Of a stretch of 17,930 nt of DNA, positions 8,395 to 15,657 are shown piece by piece. A program made the translations under genes and the position numbers. Source of the DNA: an uncultured Collinsella sp. GTDB taxonomy: Bacteria; Actinomycetota; Coriobacteriia; Coriobacteriales; Coriobacteriaceae. Positions within the stretch are counted from its first letter, which is position 1. Every line of letters starts with the position of its first letter. The notes under the pieces were generated by a model. That model did not search any database. It was not told the DNA's origin and saw nothing but the letters and a program-made list of their open reading frames with translations. Where the stretch lies: positions 1 to 17,930 of the forward strand of contig CABTZM010000020.1 in the NCBI GenBank assembly GCA_902489295.1. Direction: 5' to 3'.

Positions 8395-8423
8395 ATTCCC
8401 TGCGCATTCGCGCACCCTTGATC

Positions 8424-8498
8424 GGGCGTTTAGCTCAGGGGGAGAGCGCTTCCCTGACACGGAAGAGGTCAGAAGTTCAAATCTTCTAACGCCCACCA
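8424..8498 (+). tRNA. tRNA-Val (anticodon GAC)
   Basis: The sequence folds into a full cloverleaf: acceptor GGGCGTT with AACGCCC, D stem GCTC/GAGC, anticodon stem CTTCC/GGAAG around loop CTGACAC, and T stem AGAAG/CTTCT around TTCAAAT. The anticodon GAC reads valine GUC and GUU codons. The discriminator is A, and the 3' CCA is encoded (8496-8498). It is a single-gene transcription unit with its own promoter and terminator. Confidence 0.97.
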
Positions 8499-8506
8499 AA
8501 TGTTCG

Positions 8507-8542
8507 CAGCTCAGAGGCTATGTCTCTGGGCTGTTTTGTTTT
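8507..8542 (+). terminator. Rho-independent terminator of tRNA-Val
   Basis: CAGCTCAGAG (8507-8516) pairs with CTCTGGGCTG (8524-8533) over ten base pairs, including one G-U, around a 7-nt loop. TTTTGTTTT follows directly. Confidence 0.92.
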
Positions 8543-8962
8543 ATGTCGCCAAATCCGCTGGCAGCTCCAACCGTCATCGCAACGTAATATCAATTCACCT
8601 GACGAATGGCTGCCAAACAAATTCAATGCCCCAACATCAACAATAACTTTGATATCCATCACGAATATAAATTCGCTTGATGTGCACGAGCAACAGATGG
8701 CGCTCCTTTTTGAGTTTCGGCAAATACCCGCGGTTATTTTGCCGCTTCGCATCCCCAAGTGTTCATTCACCGACGTCTAAACCGCAACCCGTCAAGCTCT
8801 CGGCAAGGTTGCCGCCAGCCAACCAAAAGCTGGCCATTTACTTGCCAATTTGCCCAACGCCACAACCAACCAGCCCGCACAGCGACTTCTCGGCCAAACG
8901 CTACGACGTCCACGCCCTGCGGTATCCTTGAGCCACCTGCACCCGCGCACCAAGGAGCCGCT
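8543..8962 (+). other. 420-base gap without a supportable gene
   Basis: Short open frames exist on both strands, but none has a plausible start site, recognisable domain or the GC-rich third positions of the neighbours. The first half is clearly more AT-rich than the flanks. No direct copy of the tRNA 3' end, which would mark an integration site, was seen. The last 15 bases hold the AAGGAG ribosome binding site of the next gene. Confidence 0.6.
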
Positions 8963-9649
8963 ATGCGCACCGAGCTCGATGTCCCCTTTTCGCAAAAAGA
9001 AGAAGCCAAGGCGCTGGGCGCCAAATGGGACCGGACCAAAAAGATCTGGTATGTGCCCAACGGCGTTAATCCCGAGCCCTTTGCCGAGTGGCTGCCCGGC
9101 GTAGACCGATCCGACCCCTCCGCACCGTATATATATCTGGTGCTGGGCAAGCGCGAGTGCTGGAAGTGCCACAAAGAGACCTCGGTCGCGGCCTTCGGTA
9201 TTCCCTATCGAGCCGACGACGGCAAGGACACCGCCGCCACGCACGCACCTAACAAAGCCGGACACATTGCCGTCGACACAGCCAATGCCAACGCACTCGC
9301 CATCGTTCCCGCGCTTGGCTGCGTGCCGGGCGAGCTCCGCGACTATCTCCATAAGCGCTGCGGCTACAAGCCCGTAGGCGCGCGAACCTCCAAAGCCCCG
9401 TCGCTCGGCAACACGTGCACCAGCTGCGATGCGCTGCAGGGCAGCCGCTATCTGTTCGAGGAACCCTCGTCCCCGTTTGCCCTCACCGCGATCAACAAGC
9501 TACCGGCACTGGAGTTTGTGCGCGTCGAAGTTGCCGGCGTCTTTGGCGTCCCGGCCACGCGCACCGACTTTGACCAGGCGCTCTTTACCTGGGCACGCGA
9601 CCACCATACCGAGTTTCACAAGCAACTCGGCGAGGGGGTTTATTTGTAG
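8963..9649 (+). CDS. DUF5710 domain protein with two Cys pairs
   Basis: The 228-residue product begins with a DUF5710-type domain: VPFSQKEEAKALGAKWD followed by KIWYVPNGVNPEPFAEWLP (residues 7 to about 46). This small domain of unknown function often sits beside primase, topoisomerase-like or other DNA-handling modules. After it come CWKC (about residue 66) and CTSC (about 154), nearly 90 residues apart; together they could bind one zinc ion. The segment between is rich in Ala, Asn and His with no fold that I recognise. AAGGAG lies five bases before the ATG at 8963, which decides this start against an upstream in-frame ATG at 8759. The 3' end lies in a tandem duplication. The function is unknown; nucleic-acid contact is only an inference. 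Confidence 0.85.
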   Translation: MRTELDVPFSQKEEAKALGAKWDRTKKIWYVPNGVNPEPFAEWLPGVDRSDPSAPYIYLVLGKRECWKCHKETSVAAFGIPYRADDGKDTAATHAPNKAGHIAVDTANANALAIVPALGCVPGELRDYLHKRCGYKPVGARTSKAPSLGNTCTSCDALQGSRYLFEEPSSPFALTAINKLPALEFVRVEVAGVFGVPATRTDFDQALFTWARDHHTEFHKQLGEGVYL

Positions 9650-9684
9650 GGGCGGCGAGGGGGTTTATTTGTAGGGGCGGCGAG
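9628..9684 (+). repeat. 25-bp tandem duplication across the DUF5710 stop codon
   Basis: The unit occupies 9628-9652 and 9653-9677, followed by seven bases of a third copy. Each unit contains the last codons and TAG of the gene, so extra copies leave the protein unchanged. The two full copies are identical, suggesting a recent duplication. Confidence 0.95.
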
Positions 9685-9711
9685 ATGTGCACGGTCTACT
9701 GCCCGCATCAC

Positions 9712-9996
9712 TTACCCCTCGCCACCGTCGTCATACACGATATCGAAGCCACAAACAGGACACTTCTCCGGATACGCCGGCATATGAACGCCCGTGCGTT
9801 TTCTCGCATCTTTGCTGAGCCTATCGCGCGCATCGATAAATCGAATGTCGAGACACGGAATTTGCAAGCCACAGCAAGGGCAGGCGACAGCAAACGAACC
9901 GTAATCAACTTCCACACCCGGGAACTTGCTTTTGTCGATGAGGGCGCGCGGCAGTTTTCCGTACTTCCCCAGTGCGACATCACTTCGCCAGCTCAT
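9712..9996 (-). CDS. Small double-CxxC zinc-ribbon-like protein
   Basis: The 94-residue product has CPCC at about residue 39 and CPVC at about residue 81. This four-Cys arrangement fits a zinc ribbon with a long insertion rich in Arg, Asp and Lys. It is soluble, with no signal peptide or membrane segment. GGGGAG five bases upstream supports the ATG at 9996 over an in-frame start 66 bases earlier. It converges on the DUF5710 gene, and no clear terminator lies in the 62-base gap. On the same strand, the interrupted HNH gene ends 122 bases upstream, so the two may have formed one transcript. I do not recognise a named family. Confidence 0.72.
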   Translation of the reverse strand: MSWRSDVALGKYGKLPRALIDKSKFPGVEVDYGSFAVACPCCGLQIPCLDIRFIDARDRLSKDARKRTGVHMPAYPEKCPVCGFDIVYDDGGEG

Positions 9997-10118
9997 TCTC
10001 GCTCCCCTCTCGTTATTCAAACCAGGAAGAGCATGCACCAGCAAGCACACGTGAGATTGCATCGCCGCGCGATCCGATCAAACGGCACGATCGTCAAAGA
10101 ATGCCAAATCCTAATACG

Positions 10119-11201
10119 CTAATACGGCAGAAGTCCCGCCTTATCGCGCTTCTTTTCCGAACGATCGAACTCGATGCGATGGGCCTCAAGAAACACCGTA
10201 TTGGGTCGCCACTGATGCTCATTCGGCTGCCTCAACGTCGCACCCGCGAAGGAAGCGTAGTCAGTCTTATCGAGCAGGTACGACCCACACAGCCGATATT
10301 CGCCGCAAACAGGCTCAAACGAAATCAGACGGGCATCAAATAGAGAATGCAAGTCGCGCCGAAGCAGAATGCCATTGCTGGCGACTTGAGATTTTGGGCC
10401 CGAATAGTTTTCGATATGCGCGGCCTCCAAAACTTCGCTGACGCCACAACCCGACACTGCGCAACGACCGTCACAAGCGGCAACGAGCTGCTTGCGGAAC
10501 CATTGCTGTCCCAGACGCTCGCGCCTTAACGCGTAGTGAACCTTTTCGTCGTCGGTCGCACCCTGTCCGGCAAACTCAATGTCGGCTGGCGCGTGCTTCA
10601 GATAGCTCATGTCCGGCGCAAAACGAGGGTCTGGACCACCCTTGTGAACAGGCCCGTGCAGCACAAACCAACCGTTTTCGGGCTCGAAGCGCTCAACAAA
10701 CGCAAGGCCGAGCACCTTATAGCCCACCTCGGTTGCAAATATGACTCCGACTGGAACGCCACATTCCATGCAGTTGAGCATTTTACGGTTGTAATTCTGG
10801 TCTCGAAAACCAACAGTATCCGGCGCTTGAACCGAGTACTTAATGATCCACGTACCATCGTCCAAATAGAGTGGAGGCACATCGGTATAGAAGCTCTTTT
10901 TAGAGTTATGAACCGAGAGCGCAAAGGTCCTATTGGGATCTTGCTTCACCCAATCTTCGCCCGGCCAGAAAATCCCCGAATCCCGCGTTACAGGGAAGAG
11001 CTCCGAGCCAATTCTCAAACGATACTAATGCTGGAGGCTGTCTTTCTTGGTGCGGTGCGGAAGGTTGGCCCAAACGCCGCCGCGCTGCTCCTCGCTCAGA
11101 AACCACTCCCACGCCTCAACGTACTCGGAAGGAACAAGGCTACAGGCGCGGTCATAGCTTGGTCCGTCCATCAACGGAACAGCAAGGTCAATGTCGTTCA
11201 T
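10119..11201 (-). pseudogene. HNH endonuclease gene interrupted by an in-frame TAG
   Basis: The reading frame runs from the ATG at 11201 to 10119 in one phase, broken only by TAG at 11027-11025 after 58 codons. The part after the stop (299 residues from a TTG at 11018) carries a C-terminal HNH nuclease domain of the HNH_2 type: CAVSGC, EAAHIENYSG, then NGILLRRDLHSLFD, giving the Cys pair and the catalytic His, Asn and His. The part before it ends KKDSLQH, and codons after the stop continue smoothly as YRLRIGSEL. The TTG has no good ribosome binding site, while the ATG at 11201 is preceded by AGGTG. A single CAG-to-TAG change explains the break. The N-terminal module is unrecognised; related proteins are often modification-dependent restriction nucleases. 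If TTG is used, a shortened nuclease could still be made. Confidence 0.75.
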
Positions 11202-11353
11202 CGCCAGCACCTACAACCATACGAACGCGAGTCATGCCCCTCAATAATATGGCCGAGAGTCAATTATTACGAGATCTCATTCCGCGATCGGCATATCGTT
11301 GATGCTCTCGGCTTGCCGCTGGCGCGCTCGTACCCCGCTACCCCACTCCCCTG

Positions 11354-11359
11354 TATACT
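11354..11359 (+). promoter_or_regulatory. Candidate -10 element for the 167-residue ORF
   Basis: TATACT stands 58 bases before the GTG start. No convincing -35 is present at 16-18 bases, so this is tentative. Confidence 0.35.
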
Positions 11360-11416
11360 GATGTAGCACGTGTTTCATCCGGGCTTGTTGGGCCCGATCG
11401 TTCATGGGAGGGTCTT

Positions 11417-11920
11417 GTGGCTGCTTCGAATCCGCCTAAGGGGAGCGTTTCCTCCTCATCCATCAAACCGGTTACGCGCAAGGCCGTGCGGTGCCAGCGC
11501 GAGGTTGCCTGGCTTGTCACGCAGGCCGCAGGCAGGCTCGTGGCGACCACGGAAGACGTCAATGCACCCACGCCGAGCTTTGTGTTGGCAGCGGCACTCG
11601 AGCGCGTGCGCCAGTTAGAACTTGCCGCACAGGAAGCCGGCAGCGCCCTTGACTACCAGGGCACCATGGCACCCGACCTGTCCACGTTTTGCCGCATGGC
11701 CAAGCTGCCTACCGCACCCAACGCGCTTTCGGACGCAGGCTACATGTTTACGCTTTCGGGCGCGGAGCTCATCCGCGACATCTATGCATACTGCAGCGAG
11801 CTTACCGAGCGCCACGTCTTTGACGCTGCCGAGATCAAGCCGGGATACGCCATCAAGCTGATTCTTAGGCTGTTCTTGATGGACGGCTCGGGGCCATGCC
11901 AGCGTAAGCCAAGTCTTTAG
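11417..11920 (+). CDS. Uncharacterised 167-residue protein, possibly frameshifted near its end
   Basis: I do not recognise this protein. It starts at a GTG with GGGAGGG four to six bases upstream. The first 25 residues are Ser-, Lys- and Arg-rich; the rest is predicted mostly helical, including FVLAAALERVRQLELAAQEA and GYAIKLILRLFLMDG. There is no signal peptide or metal site. The third-position GC bias resembles the flanking real genes, which supports coding. The last residues (GPCQRKPSL) look unlike the rest. Removing one G from the GGGG at 11890-11893 would instead give GHASVSQVFSIAVDWATTSL and a stop at 11957, so the end may be frameshifted. It is divergent from the HNH gene and convergent with the AlbA_2 gene. 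Confidence 0.65.
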   Translation: MAASNPPKGSVSSSSIKPVTRKAVRCQREVAWLVTQAAGRLVATTEDVNAPTPSFVLAAALERVRQLELAAQEAGSALDYQGTMAPDLSTFCRMAKLPTAPNALSDAGYMFTLSGAELIRDIYAYCSELTERHVFDAAEIKPGYAIKLILRLFLMDGSGPCQRKPSL

Positions 11921-11998
11921 CATCGCCGTCGACTGGGCAACAACCTCCTTACCTTAGCGGGCGTCAATCGAGAGTCGATTATTGGGTCACCTCGTCCG

Positions 11999-13474
11999 CT
12001 AGTGCATCTGCTCCGCGCGTTCCGTTAACCGGTACTTGCGGTTGCGGCTCGTCGCTGGCGCTGTGGGCTCAAGCTCGCCTTGAGCAATGAGCGTGTTGAC
12101 GCGCGACCTAACCTGGGAAATGGTGAGCCCCGTGCGCTCTGCCAGCTCGCGCGTCCCCAGCTCACCGTAGCGTTTGAGCGCCGCCAGGATTAAGTCCCCA
12201 CCATGATCGATCTGTGCAACTTTCGCTCGGTAGAGAACAACCTTAAAGCGGTCGAATCCCGGGCAAAACAGGGGCTCGGCCAAACCATTCGCACGCATGG
12301 CGTCAATCATCATCGGAATGCCCGAGCCATTGCCCTCAGCCGGCGAACCTGCGCCATCCGGCAGCGGAACAATCGACATGAGTTTCACGAGCGTCGCGTT
12401 GCGGCATCGGGAGCTGCCGTCAAACAAGTTCTCGCGAGTCTTTCCTCCGTAAAGACCGCCGGGGTTCGTCACCTCGATACGGTCATCAAAGACGTCAACG
12501 GCAATCGACTGCCCGCAGAAGCGGTCCCCATATTCTCGGTGGATTACGGCGTTGGCGACTGCCTCACGCAGGACCTCCTCGGGAATCTCCAGCGAATCGG
12601 TGCGCGAGACGCCCTGAACGGTCGAGGTGCGACGCAAATTCTTGGTGATTGCCGCAACAGCGTCCGAAATCATCTCGCCCAACGTTCCCTCACAGATTGC
12701 GCGGTCCATGAACCTCAGCGACCCCGCTGTGCCTTTCTGAGTCCCCGCATGGACAGCCACGTCGATAAAGAGCTTGGGATAGAACTGCTGCGGGTAGGTG
12801 CCTACAGTCAAGAGTCCAGCCTTAGTGACGTTACCTTGGGAATCAAAGATATTCAGGCGCTCCAGCTTTGTTTTCTTGTCCGGCGCGCCACGCATTGCCC
12901 GGGGCGTCAACGAGAAAGCCCGATCTATCGTACGGTCGACCAGGGCCTCGTCGAGATCGCCTGCAACTGCACCCGGCACCGCATCGCGATCGCTGGGGCT
13001 CGTCCGTTCGTACGACGACAAGGACAGGACCTCGGTCGATGAAAGCGGCACGTCTTTGTCGTCGATGCGTTTGTAGCTGCCGCCCTGGGCGCCCCGCTCT
13101 ATGACATAGCAGGGCTTGCTCGCCGGGTCGAGCTCCTCAATCGTGATGACGAGAACAATGGTGCCCTGGAGCTCCACCCGCTCAATGGTGTATTTAGGCG
13201 GATTGGCCAGCTTTCCTCGACCGCCCGCATCGCCCATGCCCGCTACGAATTGATTGAGCACTTTCTCGATCTCAAAGTTCTCGACCGGAACAAAGCCCGC
13301 GCGCTCGCTCACGCCGAGCACGATAATTCCGCCGGCGGTATTCGCGAATGCGCTAACCGTTTCCCAAACGTCGCGGGAAAGCGTCGTGGCGCTCTCCTTG
13401 ACCTCGACGTTAAGATCGTCCGAGCCCATGCGCCTTAAAGACTCGAGCAGATTGGTCAGCTCACTTTCGTTCAT
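11999..13474 (-). CDS. AlbA_2 / HATPase_c_4 / winged-helix protein
   Basis: The 491-residue product has the three-part layout of a large family often annotated as ATP-binding or putative transcriptional regulators. Residues about 20-150 form an AlbA_2 (Schlafen-like) domain, with NVEVKES and AFANTAGGIIVLGVSE visible. Residues about 295-415 form a GHKL-type ATPase module: EEVLREAVANAVIHREY (N box), DRIEVTNPGGL (G1-like) and GNGSGIPMM (G2-like). Residues about 425-485 form a winged helix with GTRELAERTGLTISQVRSRV as the recognition part. GAAGGGG precedes the ATG at 13474. Its leader holds two arrays of TATCTCTC motifs around a promoter, suggesting autoregulation. What it senses, and whether it acts on RNA, DNA or phage infection, cannot be told from the sequence. 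Confidence 0.9.
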   Translation of the reverse strand: MNESELTNLLESLRRMGSDDLNVEVKESATTLSRDVWETVSAFANTAGGIIVLGVSERAGFVPVENFEIEKVLNQFVAGMGDAGGRGKLANPPKYTIERVELQGTIVLVITIEELDPASKPCYVIERGAQGGSYKRIDDKDVPLSSTEVLSLSSYERTSPSDRDAVPGAVAGDLDEALVDRTIDRAFSLTPRAMRGAPDKKTKLERLNIFDSQGNVTKAGLLTVGTYPQQFYPKLFIDVAVHAGTQKGTAGSLRFMDRAICEGTLGEMISDAVAAITKNLRRTSTVQGVSRTDSLEIPEEVLREAVANAVIHREYGDRFCGQSIAVDVFDDRIEVTNPGGLYGGKTRENLFDGSSRCRNATLVKLMSIVPLPDGAGSPAEGNGSGIPMMIDAMRANGLAEPLFCPGFDRFKVVLYRAKVAQIDHGGDLILAALKRYGELGTRELAERTGLTISQVRSRVNTLIAQGELEPTAPATSRNRKYRLTERAEQMH

Positions 13475-13537
13475 CCGTATGCCCCTTCGTCTCGACTCTG
13501 CGGCAAGTGTCCCAATGGGCTTCTCTCGTCTCTCAGT

Positions 13538-13599
13538 TATCTCTCGTAATTATCTCTCATCTCTCACTTATCTCTCGTCTTAGAGATGAGTGAGAGATG
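13538..13599. promoter_or_regulatory. Operator-like array A of TATCTCTC motifs
   Basis: TATCTCTC occurs at offsets 0, 13 and 31, and ends in the inverted form GTGAGAGATG. Bases 13558-13575 and 13582-13599 form an 18-bp inverted repeat with one mismatch and a 6-nt spacer. It lies downstream of the putative promoter, within the untranslated leader of the AlbA_2 gene. The array is 57/62 identical to array B. Confidence 0.8.
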
Positions 13600-13626
13600 A
13601 GAGATAGACTGTCTACTATTTGCTTC

Positions 13627-13655
13627 ATTAAAACATGTTTTTGCTGGTAGAACAA
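13627..13655 (-). promoter_or_regulatory. Candidate promoter of the AlbA_2 gene
   Basis: On the minus strand TTGTTC (13655-13650) and TTTAAT (13632-13627) are 17 bases apart. They lie in the AT-rich spacer between arrays A and B. The -10 matches consensus at five of six bases, the -35 only at its first three. Confidence 0.45.
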
Positions 13656-13702
13656 TCAGTATTTGAAATATCGCTTCGTTATCTATCTCTTCATGACACC
13701 GC

Positions 13703-13764
13703 TATCTCTCGTAATTATCTCTCGTATTTCTCTTATCTCTCGTCTTATAGATGAGTGAGAGATG
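13703..13764. promoter_or_regulatory. Operator-like array B of TATCTCTC motifs
   Basis: This is a second copy of array A, 165 bp away, the same length, with 57 of 62 bases identical and motif offsets 0, 13 and 31 conserved. Four of the five differences cluster at offsets 21-29, and they weaken the internal inverted repeat. It lies upstream of the candidate promoter. Confidence 0.8.
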
Positions 13765-13776
13765 CGTTGATGGTGG

Positions 13777-13902
13777 ACGAGCGTGGATTTTCGGACGGTC
13801 GGAAAATGAGAGTGGATTATTGGACGGATTTCAGGCTTTTTGAGGCTGATTCCGTCCGATTTTCCACTCTCATTCGGCAGGCGTCCGAATATCCACGCTC
13901 GT
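13777..13902. repeat. 126-nt palindrome made of four copies of one motif
   Basis: The outer arms 13777-13797 and 13882-13902 match at 20 of 21 bases. The inner arms 13805-13828 and 13851-13874 match at 21 of 24. They are separated by a symmetric 7-by-7 internal loop. Each arm contains two direct copies, 29 bp apart, of a motif close to GTGGATTNTNGGACGG. RNA from either strand would form a long rod. No convincing gene lies inside: an open frame of 75 codons from 13755 follows the palindrome and has no ribosome binding site. It may be a palindromic mobile or dispersed repeat, a multi-site operator or an RNA element. Confidence 0.85.
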
Positions 13903-13931
13903 GCGGCGGACGGCCAGGCAATCCCTCAAAC

Positions 13932-13969
13932 AAAAAACGGGGCTGGCCTTACGCCGAGCCCCGTTTTTA
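13932..13969. terminator. Bidirectional terminator downstream of the PTS operon
   Basis: AAAAACGGGGCT (13933-13944) pairs with AGCCCCGTTTTT (13957-13968), with a further GGC/GCC pairing inside. It has a T-run on both strands. It lies 44 bases past the EIID stop codon. Confidence 0.93.
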
Positions 13970-14012
13970 CACGGTCAGTTAGTTATCCAGCACGCGAGCA
14001 TATCGGCCAGCA

Positions 14013-14861
14013 TTACGCCGCCGCGAACACGCCCAAGCCAGTTCCGATGATGCAGATCGCGAAGATGCCCAAGATAATCCAGATGGTCTTGACGCCCTTT
14101 TTGTACAGGGCGACGCAGGCGAAGGTTGCCAGCAAGGGCAGCAGGCCGGGGAAGATCGAATCGAACAGATCCTGCAGGACGATCTCCGAGCCGCCCACAT
14201 CAAAGGTCAAAGCCGTGGACAGCGAGACCTGTGCCGCGATCATGGCGCCAATAACGGTCATTCCAAGGACGCCGGCAGCATGCGTCATGCGAGACATAAG
14301 GTTGTTCTCTTCGGACTGCTGCAAGAACTTGGTTCCCAGGTCGTATCCCAGATGAGCCGCGACGATACGCGTTGCGAAGTTAATCACGGAGTAGATGAGT
14401 GCGTACACGATGGGGCCGAGCGGGTTGCCCGTCGAAGCAATGCCGATACCAATACCAGCGGCAACCACGCGGAACGTTCCCCAATAGAACGAATCGCCGA
14501 TGCCCGAAAGCGGTCCCATGAGGCCGACCTTCATCGCGTTGATCGAGGACGTGTCAAAGTTCTCATCGGCCGCAGCCTGCTCCTCCATAGAAACCGTCAG
14601 GCCGGCAACAAACGGGAGCACGTGGGGCGTGATGTTAAAGAACTCGGTGTGACGGTCGAGCGCCGCATAGTAATCGTCGTCGTTGGGATAGATCTTGCGC
14701 AGGGGCTTCTTGATGGTATACATGAAGCCCATGGCCATCATCTTGTCGTACGACTGCGAGCACTGGCTCGTAAACTGGCGAAGGAACATGCTCCGATACA
14801 TATCGGGGGTCATAATCGCGTCCTTCTTGGCCTCTTTGAGGTCGGTGTTCTGAGTAGCCAT
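14013..14861 (-). CDS. PTS mannose/fructose/sorbose family EIID component
   Basis: EIID forms, with EIIC, the membrane channel of mannose-type phosphotransferase systems. The 282-residue product has the family features: an N-terminal segment MYRSMFLRQFTSQCSQSYDK, TPHVLPFVAGLTVSMEE (78-94), GPLSGIGDSFYWGTF (116-130) and a hydrophobic C-terminal region ending GTGLGVFAAA. Its length is normal. The ATG overlaps the EIIC stop codon by one base (TAATG), and GAGGAGG lies just upstream inside the EIIC gene, so translation is probably coupled. It is the last gene of the cluster, before a strong terminator. Confidence 0.95.
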   Translation of the reverse strand: MATQNTDLKEAKKDAIMTPDMYRSMFLRQFTSQCSQSYDKMMAMGFMYTIKKPLRKIYPNDDDYYAALDRHTEFFNITPHVLPFVAGLTVSMEEQAAADENFDTSSINAMKVGLMGPLSGIGDSFYWGTFRVVAAGIGIGIASTGNPLGPIVYALIYSVINFATRIVAAHLGYDLGTKFLQQSEENNLMSRMTHAAGVLGMTVIGAMIAAQVSLSTALTFDVGGSEIVLQDLFDSIFPGLLPLLATFACVALYKKGVKTIWIILGIFAICIIGTGLGVFAAA

Positions 14862-15634
14862 TAGAAGTCCTCCTCTTCATCTGCAGCAACCGTCTGCGGA
14901 CCGGACGAGCCCTCGCGGAAGGCCAGGAGCAGCGCGACGCAAATGGCGGCTGCAGCGACGCCGACCACGTCCATCTTGAGGTAGATGACCATAATGAAAC
15001 CAATGAACAGCCAGGGAAGCAGCTTGTTATCGCCCATGGTCCTAATGAGCAGAGCGAAGCCGATGCAGACCATGACGCCGGACGCAACGTTGAGGCCGTC
15101 CATCACAAACTGCGGAATGGCGTTGAGCGCGTTGTTGATGAGGTCGGCGCCAAAGAACAGCGAGCCAAACACCAGCAGTGCGGACGGAATACCAATCGAC
15201 AGCGGGACGATGGTCAGGTGGTACAGATTTGCCTTGGCAAGATCGCGATTTGCCAGAGCGGTCTCGATCTTTTTGCAGGCAAAGGCACCCGGAACGGCGT
15301 AGCAGAAGTTACGCCACACCTGAAGGAAGACGGAGACGGGAAGGGCGAGCGCAACGGCGGTTGCCGTGCCCGTACCCGTAATGACTGCGAACGCACAGCC
15401 AAGAACACCGGAGGCATAGACCTCGGGAGGAACCGCCGCGCCGACCATGATGGCGCCCATAAACATGGACTCCAAAGCAGCGCCGACGATTACGCCCTGC
15501 TGGACATCGCCAAGAATCAAGCCGACAAACAGGCTCGTAAACAGCGGACGACCAAGCATCGTAATGCCAAATAATTGCTCGTCCATGGACGCAATAAATG
15601 CGACCAGTGCAACTAGAAGATACTGGACAACCAT
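14861..15634 (-). CDS. PTS mannose/fructose/sorbose family EIIC component
   Basis: This 257-residue polytopic membrane protein is the EIIC partner of EIID. The N-terminal half has the typical EIIC pattern, with SMDEQLFGITMLGRPLF, GLILGDVQQGVIVGAALE and MGAIMVGAAVPPEVYASGVLG. The C-terminus is an acidic cytoplasmic tail (VAADEEEDF). I start at the ATG at 15634, nine bases after GGGG; a TTG three codons earlier would leave no room for ribosome binding. It lies 81 bases after the deglycase gene, with a hairpin in the gap, and overlaps EIID by one base. Confidence 0.94.
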   Translation of the reverse strand: MVVQYLLVALVAFIASMDEQLFGITMLGRPLFTSLFVGLILGDVQQGVIVGAALESMFMGAIMVGAAVPPEVYASGVLGCAFAVITGTGTATAVALALPVSVFLQVWRNFCYAVPGAFACKKIETALANRDLAKANLYHLTIVPLSIGIPSALLVFGSLFFGADLINNALNAIPQFVMDGLNVASGVMVCIGFALLIRTMGDNKLLPWLFIGFIMVIYLKMDVVGVAAAAICVALLLAFREGSSGPQTVAADEEEDF

Positions 15635-15657
15635 TTCGATCAACCCCAGAAATAGGC

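Noticed and set aside
8424..8498. tRNA-Val as a proven phage or island attachment site
   Set aside because: No integrase gene and no direct copy of the tRNA 3' end were found in the window.
8486..8780. Small open frames on both strands after tRNA-Val
   Set aside because: They overlap the tRNA or its terminator, lack ribosome binding sites and show no recognisable domain.
13521..13764. Repeated short motifs that might be a CRISPR array
   Set aside because: The motif is only 8 bases, spacings are 13, 18 and 7 bases rather than uniform spacers, and inverted copies occur. It fits operator sites, not a CRISPR array, and no cas gene is present.
13755..13982. 75-codon plus-strand open frame
   Set aside because: Its sequence is dictated by the 126-nt palindrome and the terminator, and there is no ribosome binding site.
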